NCBI GenBank assembly: GCA_025352145.1 | Contig: JANXTY010000021.1 | Coordinates: 1 to 64,000 of the forward strand | DNA from: Oxalobacteraceae bacterium | Lineage (GTDB): Bacteria; Pseudomonadota; Gammaproteobacteria; Burkholderiales; Burkholderiaceae_D | Direction: 5' to 3' | DNA length: 64,000 nucleotides | In this document: positions 17,042 to 26,344 of the stretch, piece after piece | Position numbering within the stretch: position 1 is the first letter of the stretch | How the letters are laid out: every line of letters begins with the position of its first letter | Position numbers and translations under genes: made by a program | The notes under the pieces: generated by a model | What the model was told of the DNA's origin: nothing | Databases searched by the model: none | The model's input: the letters and a program-made list of their open reading frames with translations, nothing else

Positions 17042-18985
17042 TTATTTTTCCTCAAGATCGCCGCTATTTTTTTCATCTGCAATGGCAAAATTTTTCATCA
17101 CTTTCACTTTAGCTTTTTTCTTCAGAATCGCAACATAATCAAACATTTCTTGCTGACCCAAAACGTTTGCAATTTGTTGCTGCACGCCCTGCCTACGATT
17201 CGCATCGCTTTCTACAGGCTGAATAACTTTATTGATACGGTAGAGACTATAACCCTGACCGGCAACTTCAACTCCGACATAAGCGGGGAGCTTAGTCACA
17301 TCGGCTTTCATTAGCATCGCCAACGCCGATTTTTCCAAGCCCATATCCTTGGAACGAGAAATCATTTTTGTTGCAGAAAAGCCGGTCATATCCTCCTTGC
17401 TAATAAGTGCAGCTCGCTTAGTCTCCCCCGCTTGCTTAGCAAGCTTAGCCGCCTCTATTTGGACAATCTTTGCACGAATAATTGGTTGCACCTCATCAAA
17501 TGAGCGCTTGGCCGCAGGCTGATACTCAATAATATGTGCTGCAATTAATGTATTTTGTCCAATATCAACTGCTTCGGTATTGTGTTTGTTTTTTATTGCC
17601 TCATTCGAGAATAATGCCTTCAAGAATTTAGGATTATTGATCGGCAAAACTAGCGATGTCGAAGGATTCGGGAGACGCAGGATGTTAGAGGCCGTTTCAA
17701 TTTTAAGCTGAAGTTTTTCGGCCACCGGCTTTAAACTATCGGCTTGGTCGTATACGATGTCGGAAAATTCTTTCGCCAATTCCACATATTTTTTTTGCGC
17801 TTTTTGCTTCTTCAATTCCGTAGCAATCTCGTTTTTTACCTCAGCCAGCGCTTTAATGGATGAGGGTTTTATTCCGGTCAATTCAATGATGTGATAACCA
17901 AAATCGGACTCAACGACATTACTAATTTCACCTTGCTTGAGCTTGTATGCCGCCTCTTCAAAAGGCTTTACCATCATATTTTTTCCAAAATAATCAAGAT
18001 CGCCACCACGTGCAGCAGATCCAGTATCTTGCGAATATTCTTTGGCTAACTTTGCAAAATCCCCTGGAGTTTTACGCAGTTGCCCCAGCAGGTTTTCCAC
18101 CTTAGCTTTAGCCACACCCTTATCCGTGGAAGACGCATCTTTTTTTACCGAAATCAAAATATGACTGGCACGACGTTGCTCTTCAACGGAATATCGTCCC
18201 TGGGTTATATTTTGATCGTACTGGGATTGAATATCACTTTCAGAAACCTCAATTTTCGAGGCGACTTGGTCACTGCTAAGGATCACATATTCTATTTTTG
18301 CATGTTCAGGAATTTCAAATTGCGCTCCATTTTTTTTATAATAATTTTGGAGAGCGCTGTCGCTAATTTTTACCTGCGAAGCGTAGTCAGCCGTTTTAAA
18401 CGGCAACTCCTGAATCTCCCGCTCCTGTTCGGTAATATCAGATACACGATTCGCCACCCACTTGGGAGAAAACGCACTTGTGCTAATTGCTGAATCAACT
18501 TGCTGTAGCGCTAGGTCACTTCTTAAGCGAGCGTCGTGCATTGCCGGTGTCATGCCCTGAGTACCAAGCAAGGCTTTATAACGCTCATTATTAAATGAGC
18601 CATCAGGTTTTGTAAGTCCCTGAATCCCCAGAATAATTTGGCGTATCGTCGGATCAGAAACGGTCAAATGATTTCGAAGGATTTCAGCACTCAAAGCATG
18701 CTTAGTAATCAAATCATCCAGAACACGTTGTTTTGCTTCGGGAGTATCCAACATTTTGGGATCAAATTGCGCGCCCAACATCTGGCGATACCGATCTAAT
18801 TGTTCGCGTTGCGCAGCATCCAATTCCAGCTGGGTAATAGACTTACCCGACACCTTCGCCACTGCATTTCCATCATCGCCAAAGCTGCTGTAACTACCGA
18901 TGCCAACAAATGCAAATGAAGGAAGAATGATCAGGGCCAGAAAAAACTGCATTAAACGCTGGTGGGTACGAATATATTCAAACAT
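17042..18985 (-). CDS. ppiD: Peptidyl-prolyl isomerase/periplasmic chaperone PpiD
   Basis: 647 residues. One N-terminal transmembrane helix (about 12-35, RLMQFFLALIILPSFAFVGI) anchors the protein with the rest in the periplasm. A SurA-like N-terminal chaperone domain follows (about 40-225), then a parvulin domain (about 265-370) with HILISVK, FAKLAKEYSQDTGSAARGGDLDYF and GYHIIELT, and a C-terminal region. It helps outer-membrane and secreted proteins fold near the translocon. The position after tig-clpPX-lon-hupB matches the order in many Proteobacteria, with two tRNA genes inserted between hupB and ppiD. Confidence 0.93.
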   Translation of the reverse strand: MFEYIRTHQRLMQFFLALIILPSFAFVGIGSYSSFGDDGNAVAKVSGKSITQLELDAAQREQLDRYRQMLGAQFDPKMLDTPEAKQRVLDDLITKHALSAEILRNHLTVSDPTIRQIILGIQGLTKPDGSFNNERYKALLGTQGMTPAMHDARLRSDLALQQVDSAISTSAFSPKWVANRVSDITEQEREIQELPFKTADYASQVKISDSALQNYYKKNGAQFEIPEHAKIEYVILSSDQVASKIEVSESDIQSQYDQNITQGRYSVEEQRRASHILISVKKDASSTDKGVAKAKVENLLGQLRKTPGDFAKLAKEYSQDTGSAARGGDLDYFGKNMMVKPFEEAAYKLKQGEISNVVESDFGYHIIELTGIKPSSIKALAEVKNEIATELKKQKAQKKYVELAKEFSDIVYDQADSLKPVAEKLQLKIETASNILRLPNPSTSLVLPINNPKFLKALFSNEAIKNKHNTEAVDIGQNTLIAAHIIEYQPAAKRSFDEVQPIIRAKIVQIEAAKLAKQAGETKRAALISKEDMTGFSATKMISRSKDMGLEKSALAMLMKADVTKLPAYVGVEVAGQGYSLYRINKVIQPVESDANRRQGVQQQIANVLGQQEMFDYVAILKKKAKVKVMKNFAIADEKNSGDLEEK

Positions 18986-19035
18986 AGTCAGGCCAATAAC
19001 AAGATGAATTAAAAATAAATTGCGAAATTATCGCC

Positions 19036-19065
19036 TATAAAAAAAGGCGAACTTTCGTTCGCCTT
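19036..19065 (-). terminator. Terminator after the tRNA-Val/tRNA-Asp pair
   Basis: AAGGCGAAC (19044-19052) and GTTCGCCTT (19057-19065) form a 9-bp stem with a four-base loop. On the minus strand it is followed by a run of seven T residues. Confidence 0.85.
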
Positions 19066-19073
19066 CTCAGTTC

Positions 19074-19150
19074 TGGCGGAGTGGACGGGACTCGAACCCG
19101 CGACCCCCGGCGTGACAGGCCGGTATTCTAACCAGCTGAACTACCACTCC
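19074..19150 (-). tRNA. tRNA-Asp (anticodon GTC)
   Basis: The minus strand begins GGAGTGGTAGTTCAGCTGG and folds into a cloverleaf with acceptor GGAGTGG/CCACTCC, TTCGAGTC in the T arm, discriminator G and an encoded CCA. The anticodon loop reads CTGTCAC, giving GTC. It follows tRNA-Val by 24 bases and shares its terminator. Confidence 0.97.
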
Positions 19151-19174
19151 TATCTTATGCCTTGTCTAGCTTAT

Positions 19175-19250
19175 TGGTGGGTGCTGAGAGGCTCGAACTC
19201 CCGACCTACGCCTTGTAAGGGCGCCGCTCTACCAACTGAGCTAAGCACCC
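19175..19250 (-). tRNA. tRNA-Val (anticodon TAC)
   Basis: The minus strand begins GGGTGCTTAGCTCAGTTGG. Acceptor GGGTGCT/AGCACCC, T arm TTCGAGCC, discriminator A and encoded CCA. The anticodon loop reads CTTACAA, giving TAC. It lies between hupB and tRNA-Asp. Confidence 0.97.
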
Positions 19251-19306
19251 CCTACTTACCGCTCGCTTAGCCAGACAAAATGACGTTTGCCACTACGCCA
19301 AAAGAG

Positions 19307-19579
19307 TTAGTTTACCGCATCTTTCAAACCTTTGCCAGGTTTAAATTTTGGCACCTTGGCTGATTTTATTTTAATGGGATCACCAGTACGCGGGTTACGA
19401 CCAGTACGCGCAGCCCGCTTGATAACAGAAAATGTACCGAAACCAACGAGTGTCACACTTCCATTTTTTTTCAAGGTTATTTTTACCGCCCCGATCAACG
19501 CATCCAAAGCCCGTGTCGCTGCGGCCTTGGAAATATCCGCCGTACCAGCCATATGTTCAATTAATTCCGTTTTATTCAC
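19307..19579 (-). CDS. hupB: DNA-binding protein HU-beta
   Basis: 90 residues from a GTG start at 19579, chosen because the protein then begins like other HU proteins ([15 protein letters not shown]) and GAGGGGG lies ten bases upstream. Longer readings from 19621 add an unrelated N-terminus. [21 protein letters not shown] is the beta-arm that inserts into the minor groove. HU is a nucleoid protein that bends DNA. Its place just after lon is conserved in Proteobacteria. Confidence 0.95.
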   Translation of the reverse strand: MNKTELIEHMAGTADISKAAATRALDALIGAVKITLKKNGSVTLVGFGTFSVIKRAARTGRNPRTGDPIKIKSAKVPKFKPGKGLKDAVN

Positions 19580-19787
19580 TTGCGCCCCCTCACAAAGATT
19601 GAACGAGCAATGACGGTACAATATTTATTATTAGTCACACGCCCATTGCCTGATGCAGAAGAAATCTGCAGCCCGTATTAAACAAGTCAGGTACGCTTGT
19701 GTCAAGTTGTTTGCGCCAATTCGTCAATTGTTGGAGGAGAACCGCAGTATGCTTAAATAAAAATCCAATTTTATAAACAATCAAAAA

Positions 19788-19819
19788 GGAAAAAGGCGCT
19801 TATGAAGCGCCTTTTTTCT
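19788..19819 (-). terminator. Terminator after lon
   Basis: AAGGCGCTT and AAGCGCCTT arms (19793-19812) with a three-base loop. Runs of A before and T after make it effective on either strand; on the minus strand it ends lon, before the hupB promoter. Confidence 0.85.
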
Positions 19820-19832
19820 ACTTAATACCATC

Positions 19833-22244
19833 TTAATGTTTCATCACATTAGGGTCTGGTTTCCCATCCGTTTTTGCAACAGCTGAGCTAACTAGGGCTT
19901 CTGTTTCAGATAACGCCACAGTAGGACGTTCTAAAGCAATTTCCAGAACCTTATCAATCCAACGCACCGGCACTATTTCCAGTTTATTTTTTACGTTGTC
20001 GGGAATATCCGACAAATCCTTTACGTTTTGCTCTGGTATAAGCACGGTCTTGATTCCTCCCCTATGCGCTGCCAATAGTTTCTCTTTCAATCCACCAATA
20101 GGCAACACCTCGCCACGCAATGTAATCTCCCCCGTCATTGCTACATCCGCACGCACTGGGATTCCAGTAAAAATCGAGACTAAAGCAGTGGTCATTGCGA
20201 TGCCAGCCGAAGGTCCATCTTTCGGAGTCGCTCCTTCAGGAACATGAATGTGAATGTCATTTTTTTCAAAAATCTCATTCCTGATACCAAGACGATTAGC
20301 GCGGCTGCGAACTACAGTGCGCGCAGCTTCAATCGACTCCTTCATCACATCACCCAAAGTACCAGTACGAATAATGCCCCCTTTACCTGGCATGGTCACC
20401 GCTTCGATTGTCAGCAAATCCCCGCCAACTTCGGTCCAAGCAAGTCCAACAACCTGTCCCACCTGATTTTCTTTCTCAGCAACCCCATAATCAAAACGAC
20501 GCACGCCCAAAAATTTATCTATATTTTTTGAACTAACAACGACTTTTTTATCCTGCTTTTTAAGCAAAAGCATTTTCACCACTTTACGGCACACTTTAGA
20601 AATTTCTCTCTCTAGTGAACGCACACCCGCTTCTCTGGTGTAAAAACGAATAATGTCGCGGATCGCCGACTCTGCAACGCCGATTTCCCCCTCCTTGAGC
20701 CCGTTGTTTTTGATTTGCTTTGGCAATAAATAACGCAGCGCAATGTTAGTTTTTTCGTCCTCTGTATAACCAGACAAACGTATCACCTCCATCCGATCCA
20801 GCAACGCTGGTGGGATGTTGTATGAATTTGAAGTAGCAACAAACATCACATCCGACAAATCAAAATCAACTTCAATATAGTGATCAGAAAAGGTATGATT
20901 TTGCTCAGGATCGAGTACTTCAAGCAGCGCAGAAGATGGGTCACCCCGGAAATCGGCTCCCATTTTATCGACTTCATCCAATAAAAATAAAGGATTACGA
21001 ACACCGGCCTTAGCTAAACTTTGCAGTATTTTCCCTGGCATTGAACCAATGTAAGTACGGCGATGGCCACGAATTTCGGCCTCATCTCGTACTCCGCCCA
21101 AAGCCATGCGCACGAATTTACGATTTGTTGCACGCGCAATGGATTGCCCCAACGAAGTTTTACCAACCCCGGGAGGCCCGACAAAACACAAAATCGGCGC
21201 TTTAAGTTTATCAACACGCTGTTGCACAGCGAGGTACTCGAGAATCCTCTCCTTCACTTTGTCGAGTCCATAATGATCCCCTTCTAGCACTTTTTCCGCA
21301 TTAGTTAAGTCATTATTGACTTTGGATTTTTTCCTCCAAGGCAGGCCCACCAGAGTATCAATGTAATTACGAACCACCGTCGCCTCAGCTGACATAGGGG
21401 ACATTAACTTAAGTTTTTTGAGTTCATTTTGTGCCTTATCACGTGCCTCCTTAGGCAATTTTGCTGCGATAACTTTTTTCTCTAATTCATCTAGGTCCGC
21501 GCCATCCTCTCCTTCACCGAGTTCCTTCTGAATCGCCTTGACCTGCTCATTTAAATAGTACTCACGTTGAGATTTTTCCATTTGACGTTTAACGCGCCCG
21601 CGTATACGTTTCTCGACTTGAAGAATATCGAGTTCACCTTCGAGCTGGCCTAACAAATGCTCAAGACGTTGAGAAACGCTGAAAATTTCCAGAATTACTT
21701 GTTTTTGCTCAAGCTTAAGAGGCAAGTGCGCCGCAACAGTATCGGCTAATCGACCGGCATCATCAATGCCTGCCAGCGAGGTCAAAATTTCCGGCGGGAT
21801 TTTTTTATTCAGCTTCACATATTGGTCGAATTGTTGAACAATAGCTCGGCGCATTGCCTCTACTTCCGACTCATTCCCCATTTCAGATTCAATCGGACTC
21901 ACATCTGCAACAAAATGCGTCTCCGATTCACTGATGTGATGAATTCGTGCACGTTGAGCCCCCTCCACCAATACTTTTACCGTACCATCAGGCAACTTCA
22001 ACATTTGCAAAATGTTAGCAACGCATCCAATTTCGTAGATATCACTCGCAGAAGGTTCATCCTTAGCTGCAGCCTTTTGGGCTGCTAGCATAATGCTTTT
22101 CCCTTGCTCCATTGCCGCCTCAAGAGCCTTAATTGACTTAGGGCGACCAACAAACAACGGTATTACCATATGCGGAAAAACGACAACATCACGCAACGGC
22201 AGCAATGGCAGCTGGGTTTGTTCGATTAATTGAGAAGTTGTCAT
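19833..22244 (-). CDS. lon: ATP-dependent protease La (Lon)
   Basis: 803 residues, full family length. N-terminal substrate domain (about 10-205) starts LPLLPLRDVVVFPHMVIPLFVGR. The AAA+ module has Walker A GPPGVGKTS near 358 and Walker B FLLDEVDKMG near 420. The C-terminal protease carries the catalytic Ser in PKDGPSAGIAM near 680 and the Lys in GGLKEKLLAA near 722. It degrades misfolded and regulatory proteins in the cytoplasm. It lies in the conserved tig-clpP-clpX-lon order, separated from clpX by 279 bp with a terminator, so it probably has its own heat-inducible promoter. A run of eight C residues stands in that gap near 22343. Confidence 0.98.
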   Translation of the reverse strand: MTTSQLIEQTQLPLLPLRDVVVFPHMVIPLFVGRPKSIKALEAAMEQGKSIMLAAQKAAAKDEPSASDIYEIGCVANILQMLKLPDGTVKVLVEGAQRARIHHISESETHFVADVSPIESEMGNESEVEAMRRAIVQQFDQYVKLNKKIPPEILTSLAGIDDAGRLADTVAAHLPLKLEQKQVILEIFSVSQRLEHLLGQLEGELDILQVEKRIRGRVKRQMEKSQREYYLNEQVKAIQKELGEGEDGADLDELEKKVIAAKLPKEARDKAQNELKKLKLMSPMSAEATVVRNYIDTLVGLPWRKKSKVNNDLTNAEKVLEGDHYGLDKVKERILEYLAVQQRVDKLKAPILCFVGPPGVGKTSLGQSIARATNRKFVRMALGGVRDEAEIRGHRRTYIGSMPGKILQSLAKAGVRNPLFLLDEVDKMGADFRGDPSSALLEVLDPEQNHTFSDHYIEVDFDLSDVMFVATSNSYNIPPALLDRMEVIRLSGYTEDEKTNIALRYLLPKQIKNNGLKEGEIGVAESAIRDIIRFYTREAGVRSLEREISKVCRKVVKMLLLKKQDKKVVVSSKNIDKFLGVRRFDYGVAEKENQVGQVVGLAWTEVGGDLLTIEAVTMPGKGGIIRTGTLGDVMKESIEAARTVVRSRANRLGIRNEIFEKNDIHIHVPEGATPKDGPSAGIAMTTALVSIFTGIPVRADVAMTGEITLRGEVLPIGGLKEKLLAAHRGGIKTVLIPEQNVKDLSDIPDNVKNKLEIVPVRWIDKVLEIALERPTVALSETEALVSSAVAKTDGKPDPNVMKH

Positions 22245-22387
22245 GGGATACCTTATAAGAACGTGTTAACGATGTTGGCACGAGCTGCCGAAACACAAGA
22301 CTCGCGTTCAAAAATTACTGCGATCTAGTACAAAATCTCCTGCCCCCCCCTACAAATTACCTCTATCAATACAACACGAAATTCCAA

Positions 22388-22426
22388 TAGAAAAGCCACA
22401 CAAGGTCGCCCTAGAGTGGCTTTTCG
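22388..22426 (-). terminator. Terminator after clpX
   Basis: AAAGCCAC (22392-22399) and GTGGCTTT (22416-22423) make an 8-bp stem with a 16-base loop, and on the minus strand the second arm is followed by TTTTCT. Confidence 0.65.
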
Positions 22427-22523
22427 ATTGAAGCCCAGTTGATTTTCTTTACGTAAATTGTACCGCTGTTGGACAACAAAACTGCTCTAAATCCTTTTTT
22501 ATACAAAACTTCCAGCCTTGAAC

Positions 22524-23792
22524 TCAATTTTCACCGGATGCCTTTGCATGCTCGTGATAAATCATCAATGGTTTTGCCCCATTCGTTATCGTATTTTCGT
22601 CAATAACAACTTTGCTGACATTTTTTTGATTGGGCAACTCATACATTACGTCAAGCAAGGCGTGTTCAAGAATGGAACGTAGTCCACGCGCGCCAGTTTT
22701 GCGTGCCAGCGCTTTTTTTGCAATCGCACGCAACGCAGCGGGCCTAATTTCAAGTTCAGCCCCTTCCATCAACAATAATTTTGAGTATTGCTTAATGAGC
22801 GCATTTTTTGGTTCAATCAATATTTGAATGAGGGCTTCTTCGGTTAATTCGCTCAATGTCGCTACCACAGGAAGACGGCCGACTAATTCAGGTATAAGGC
22901 CAAACTTAATCAAATCTTCAGGTTCGGCTTCCAATAACATATCGCTAGAAGTTTTTTGACTCTTGCTCTTTACGCTTGCAGAAAAACCTATCCCACTTTT
23001 CTCTGAACGATTCGAAATGATTTTGACCAAGCCATCAAAAGCCCCCCCACAAATAAACATAATATTTGTGGTATCAATCTGGACAAAATCCTGATTAGGA
23101 TGTTTGCGCCCGCCCTGGGGAGGCACAGATGCCATAGTACCTTCAATCAGTTTGAGCAAAGCCTGCTGGACACCCTCCCCGGAAACATCGCGCGTAATGG
23201 ATGGATTATCAGACTTGCGCGAAATTTTATCAATTTCGTCGATGTAAACAATTCCCTTTTGGGCCTTATCCACCTCGTAGTTACAACTCTGCAGGAGTTT
23301 TTGAATAATGTTTTCGACATCTTCACCAACATACCCCGCCTCAGTCAACGTCGTGGCATCCGCAATAACAAATGGAACATTCAACATCCGCGCCAGTGTC
23401 TGCGCCAGCAAGGTTTTTCCAGAGCCAGTCGGCCCAACTAGTAAAATATTACTTTTGGCAAGCTCGACATCATCTTTTTTGCCCAGATGTTTAAGGCGTT
23501 TATAGTGGTTATATACAGCTACCGATAAAATCCGCTTTGCGGTCGTCTGGCCAATCACATACTGATCAAGAAGATCGCAAATTTCTTGCGGTGTCGGCAA
23601 ATCAGACTTGGTGCCGGCCACTGATTCTATGCTGGATGTTTCATCACGAATGATGTCATTGCACAAATCGATACATTCATCGCAAATAAAAACAGAGGGG
23701 CCGGCAATGAGTTTTTTTACCTCATGCTGACTCTTGCCGCAAAATGAGCAATAAAGTAGTTTTTCGCCGTTGGAGGTTTTCTTATCTGACAT
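22524..23792 (-). CDS. clpX: ClpX ATPase subunit of the ClpXP protease
   Basis: 422 residues. A four-cysteine zinc finger is at the N-terminus ([13 protein letters not shown] and CDECIDLC). The AAA+ core has Walker [10 protein letters not shown] near 118, Walker [15 protein letters not shown] near 182, and pore and sensor regions through [21 protein letters not shown]. It unfolds tagged proteins and feeds them to ClpP, encoded 168 bp upstream on the same strand. A terminator-like hairpin between clpP and clpX suggests partly separate expression. Confidence 0.98.
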   Translation of the reverse strand: MSDKKTSNGEKLLYCSFCGKSQHEVKKLIAGPSVFICDECIDLCNDIIRDETSSIESVAGTKSDLPTPQEICDLLDQYVIGQTTAKRILSVAVYNHYKRLKHLGKKDDVELAKSNILLVGPTGSGKTLLAQTLARMLNVPFVIADATTLTEAGYVGEDVENIIQKLLQSCNYEVDKAQKGIVYIDEIDKISRKSDNPSITRDVSGEGVQQALLKLIEGTMASVPPQGGRKHPNQDFVQIDTTNIMFICGGAFDGLVKIISNRSEKSGIGFSASVKSKSQKTSSDMLLEAEPEDLIKFGLIPELVGRLPVVATLSELTEEALIQILIEPKNALIKQYSKLLLMEGAELEIRPAALRAIAKKALARKTGARGLRSILEHALLDVMYELPNQKNVSKVVIDENTITNGAKPLMIYHEHAKASGEN

Positions 23793-23893
23793 GGGTGGCT
23801 ACTTATGTGTGGGCATTAGTTCAATATTACCTGCGAATTTCAAATTCGTCACTGGAATCAATTTCGGCAATCTGATTGACGAACTTTTAGCAC

Positions 23894-23926
23894 AAAAAAA
23901 CGCCCGAATATAAAACACCCGGGCAT
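23894..23926 (-). terminator. Attenuator or terminator between clpP and clpX
   Basis: GCCCG (23902-23906) and CGGGC (23920-23924) pair around an AT-rich loop, and the minus strand then runs into seven T residues. It could reduce readthrough into clpX. Confidence 0.6.
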
Positions 23927-23959
23927 GTACACGGTACCATCGCAGTACCATTTGGTTAC

Positions 23960-24586
23960 TTATGCTCGAGTAGTCAATACTTTATCAATCAATCCGTATT
24001 CAGCAGCTTCATCCGCAGACATGAAATTATCTCTATCGGTATCTTTGGCAATCTGCTCAGTAGTTTTACCTGTTTTTTCTGCCAAAATGCGATTGAGACG
24101 CTCTCTCAAATAAAGGATCTCTCGGGCTTGAATCTCAATATCGGAGGCCTGCCCTTGAGAACCGCCGGATGGCTGATGAATCATGATGCGGGAGTTAGGT
24201 AAGGAAAACCGCTTAGCCTTGGCACCCGCAGCCAACAAAAATGCCCCCATTGACGCAGCCATGCCAGTACATAAAGTCGACACGTCGGGCTTAATAAACT
24301 GCATAGTGTCAAAAATGGCCATCCCGGCAGAAACAGATCCGCCTGGGGAGTTAATGTAGAGAGAAATATCCTTATCTGGATTCTCACTCTCCAAAAATAA
24401 TAATTGAGCCACAACCAAATTTGCCATCTGATCATTTACGGGCCCGACCATAAAAATCACGCGTTCTTTTAGCAGACGTGAATAAATATCATAGGATCGC
24501 TCGCCTCTGCCGCTTTGCTCGACAACCATCGGCACCAGACCGAGCATCTCAACATCCAATGCGGGATTTTGGATCGTACTTGTCAT
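23960..24586 (-). CDS. clpP: ClpP serine protease subunit
   Basis: 208 residues from ATG 24586 ([11 protein letters not shown]), preceded by AAAGGAAAG; a longer reading from 24619 is less likely. The catalytic triad is visible: Ser in [11 protein letters not shown] near 108, His in MIHQPSGG near 133 and Asp in [10 protein letters not shown] near 182. It forms a tetradecameric chamber with ClpX or ClpA. It starts 33 bases after the tig stop, so tig-clpP are probably co-transcribed. Confidence 0.97.
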   Translation of the reverse strand: MTSTIQNPALDVEMLGLVPMVVEQSGRGERSYDIYSRLLKERVIFMVGPVNDQMANLVVAQLLFLESENPDKDISLYINSPGGSVSAGMAIFDTMQFIKPDVSTLCTGMAASMGAFLLAAGAKAKRFSLPNSRIMIHQPSGGSQGQASDIEIQAREILYLRERLNRILAEKTGKTTEQIAKDTDRDNFMSADEAAEYGLIDKVLTTRA

Positions 24587-24619
24587 GTGCTTTCCTTTTA
24601 CTGAAGACCGCAATAGCAC

Positions 24620-25969
24620 CTACGCTTTTGCTGCGCTTCCCATGAGTTCATCGAATGCGACCGATTTCTCGGTTACCTTTGCTTTCTCCAGCACAAAATT
24701 GACCACGTTTTCCTCTAACGTCAGTGCCTCAACTTCGGCGAGCCTGCGGCGGTCAGTGTAATAATACTTGAGAACTTCACGTGGATCTTCATAGCTTTGT
24801 GCAAATTCTTCGATTTGCGCCTTTACCTGATCCGGCGTTGCCTGCAACTTGTTTACTTTAACAAACTCGGACAGAATCAAACCCAAACGAACACGGCGCT
24901 CAGCTTGTGCTACAAACAGCTCTGGTGGAAATGGAACGTTTGCGACATTCATGCCACGCTGCGCCATGTCTTGACGAGTTACTTCAGTCAAACGCGCAAC
25001 TTCTTGGTCAAGCAAAGCTCTAGGCACATCTAACTCCGAAATTTTGATCAGCGCATCCATCACGCTTTCCTTGTTTTTTGTTTTGACTCGGCCACCTACT
25101 TCACGCTGAAGATTAACTTTAATATCTTCCCGCATCGTCGTCACATTACCATCAGCAACGCCGAGTGACTTTGCAAATTCGCCGTCCACTTCGGGAAGAT
25201 GCGACCATTCCAGCTTCTTCAGGGAAATTTTGAACTCAGCCGTCTTTCCTGCCACATCTTTACCATGATAATCGGCAGGGAAAACCAAAGAAAAGATCTT
25301 GGACTCACCCACTAACAGACCAATTGTTGCGGTCTCAAATTCAGCAAGCATGCGTCCTTCACCTAACACAAAGACGTAATCTTCCGCTTCGCCACCCTCA
25401 AATTTCACTCCGTCAATTGTGCCAACGAAATCCACTGTGACGCGATCATTATTTTGCGCCGAATTGACCAAACCGCCATCGCCATGCTCACTTTGCTCAC
25501 CTTTTACGTGATAGTGAACCCGTTGTTTACGCAGGATGTCGAGCGTCTTGTCGATTTCAATGTCAGAAACGTCTGCCGTTACCCTCTCAATATTTAACCC
25601 CGATAAATCGCCAATTTTCACTTCTGGATAAATCTCAAAAATGGCATCAAAAGAAACTGAACCTTCTATTGCGGCCTCGCCTGTCTTTGGCTCAATTTTC
25701 GGATACCCAGCTACGCGCAAATTATTTTCATTTGCAGCATCGTTAAATACACGGCCCACTTTATCGTTCAAAACCTCGGTTTCGACTTGATATCCATATT
25801 GCGCAGCAACCATTTTCATAGGTACTTTCCCCACACGAAAACCTGGTGCCTTTGCTGTACGCGCACGGGCCTTTAAGCGTTTTTCAACTTCCGCTTGAAC
25901 GTCCGCCAACGGGAATGAGATGGTGAGGCGACGCTCAAGTTTGCTCAAAGTTTCAACCGATGTTGCCAT
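24620..25969 (-). CDS. tig: Trigger factor, ribosome-bound chaperone
   Basis: 449 residues from the ATG at 25969, which has GGATGA close upstream; an ATG nine bases earlier is the alternative. The N-terminal ribosome-docking loop PGFRVGKVP is near residue 43, the FKBP-type isomerase domain spans about 165-250 ([20 protein letters not shown]), and the helical C-terminal arm completes the protein. It meets nascent chains at the exit tunnel. It is the first protein gene of the tig-clpP-clpX-lon series and lies 29 bp after tRNA-Leu. Confidence 0.97.
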   Translation of the reverse strand: MATSVETLSKLERRLTISFPLADVQAEVEKRLKARARTAKAPGFRVGKVPMKMVAAQYGYQVETEVLNDKVGRVFNDAANENNLRVAGYPKIEPKTGEAAIEGSVSFDAIFEIYPEVKIGDLSGLNIERVTADVSDIEIDKTLDILRKQRVHYHVKGEQSEHGDGGLVNSAQNNDRVTVDFVGTIDGVKFEGGEAEDYVFVLGEGRMLAEFETATIGLLVGESKIFSLVFPADYHGKDVAGKTAEFKISLKKLEWSHLPEVDGEFAKSLGVADGNVTTMREDIKVNLQREVGGRVKTKNKESVMDALIKISELDVPRALLDQEVARLTEVTRQDMAQRGMNVANVPFPPELFVAQAERRVRLGLILSEFVKVNKLQATPDQVKAQIEEFAQSYEDPREVLKYYYTDRRRLAEVEALTLEENVVNFVLEKAKVTEKSVAFDELMGSAAKA

Positions 25970-25998
25970 GAAAATCATCCAAAAAAATTAAAAAACAG

Positions 25999-26085
25999 TG
26001 GTGCGAGGAGGGGGACTCGAACCCCCACACCATTACTGGCGTCAGGACCTAAACCTGGTGCGTCTACCAATTTCGCCATCCTCGC
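25999..26085 (-). tRNA. tRNA-Leu (anticodon TAG)
   Basis: The 87-nt minus-strand gene begins GCGAGGATGGCGAAATTGG, has a long variable arm and acceptor GCGAGGA/TCCTCGC, with discriminator A and encoded CCA. The anticodon loop reads TTTAGGT, giving TAG. A T-rich stretch follows and tig begins 29 bases on. Confidence 0.96.
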
Positions 26086-26142
26086 AAGAATTTACACATT
26101 ATTTAAGTTAAGAACAGACACCACAAAGAAACAATGTGCGCA

Positions 26143-26180
26143 AAAACAAAAGGCGACCCAAAGTGGTCTACGGTCGCCCA
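26143..26180 (-). terminator. Terminator after the RND efflux genes
   Basis: GGCGACC (26152-26158) and GGTCGCC (26172-26178) form a 7-bp stem with a 13-base loop. On the minus strand TTTTGTTTTTG follows. The rest of the 26086-26344 gap shows no gene. Confidence 0.75.
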
Positions 26181-26344
26181 GTGAAGCATTTAGTTTTGTG
26201 GCTATTCAACTTCAACGCAATATTTTACTGGATTTCGAAGCGACCTGTCGCGTTTTTTGTACCTCTAGCGAATCCCGGAGTAAGTGCCATTCATCAAGCC
26301 ATCTTTTTACAATACAACGAATAACCTAAACGCTACCAACACAA

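Noticed and set aside
22343-22350. Run of eight C residues before lon as a phase-variation tract
   Set aside because: It is intergenic, short, and upstream of a housekeeping gene; nothing indicates switching.
26136-26324. 62-codon plus-strand frame between tRNA-Leu and the RND genes
   Set aside because: It spans the terminator hairpin at 26152-26178, has no ribosome site and no protein-like composition.
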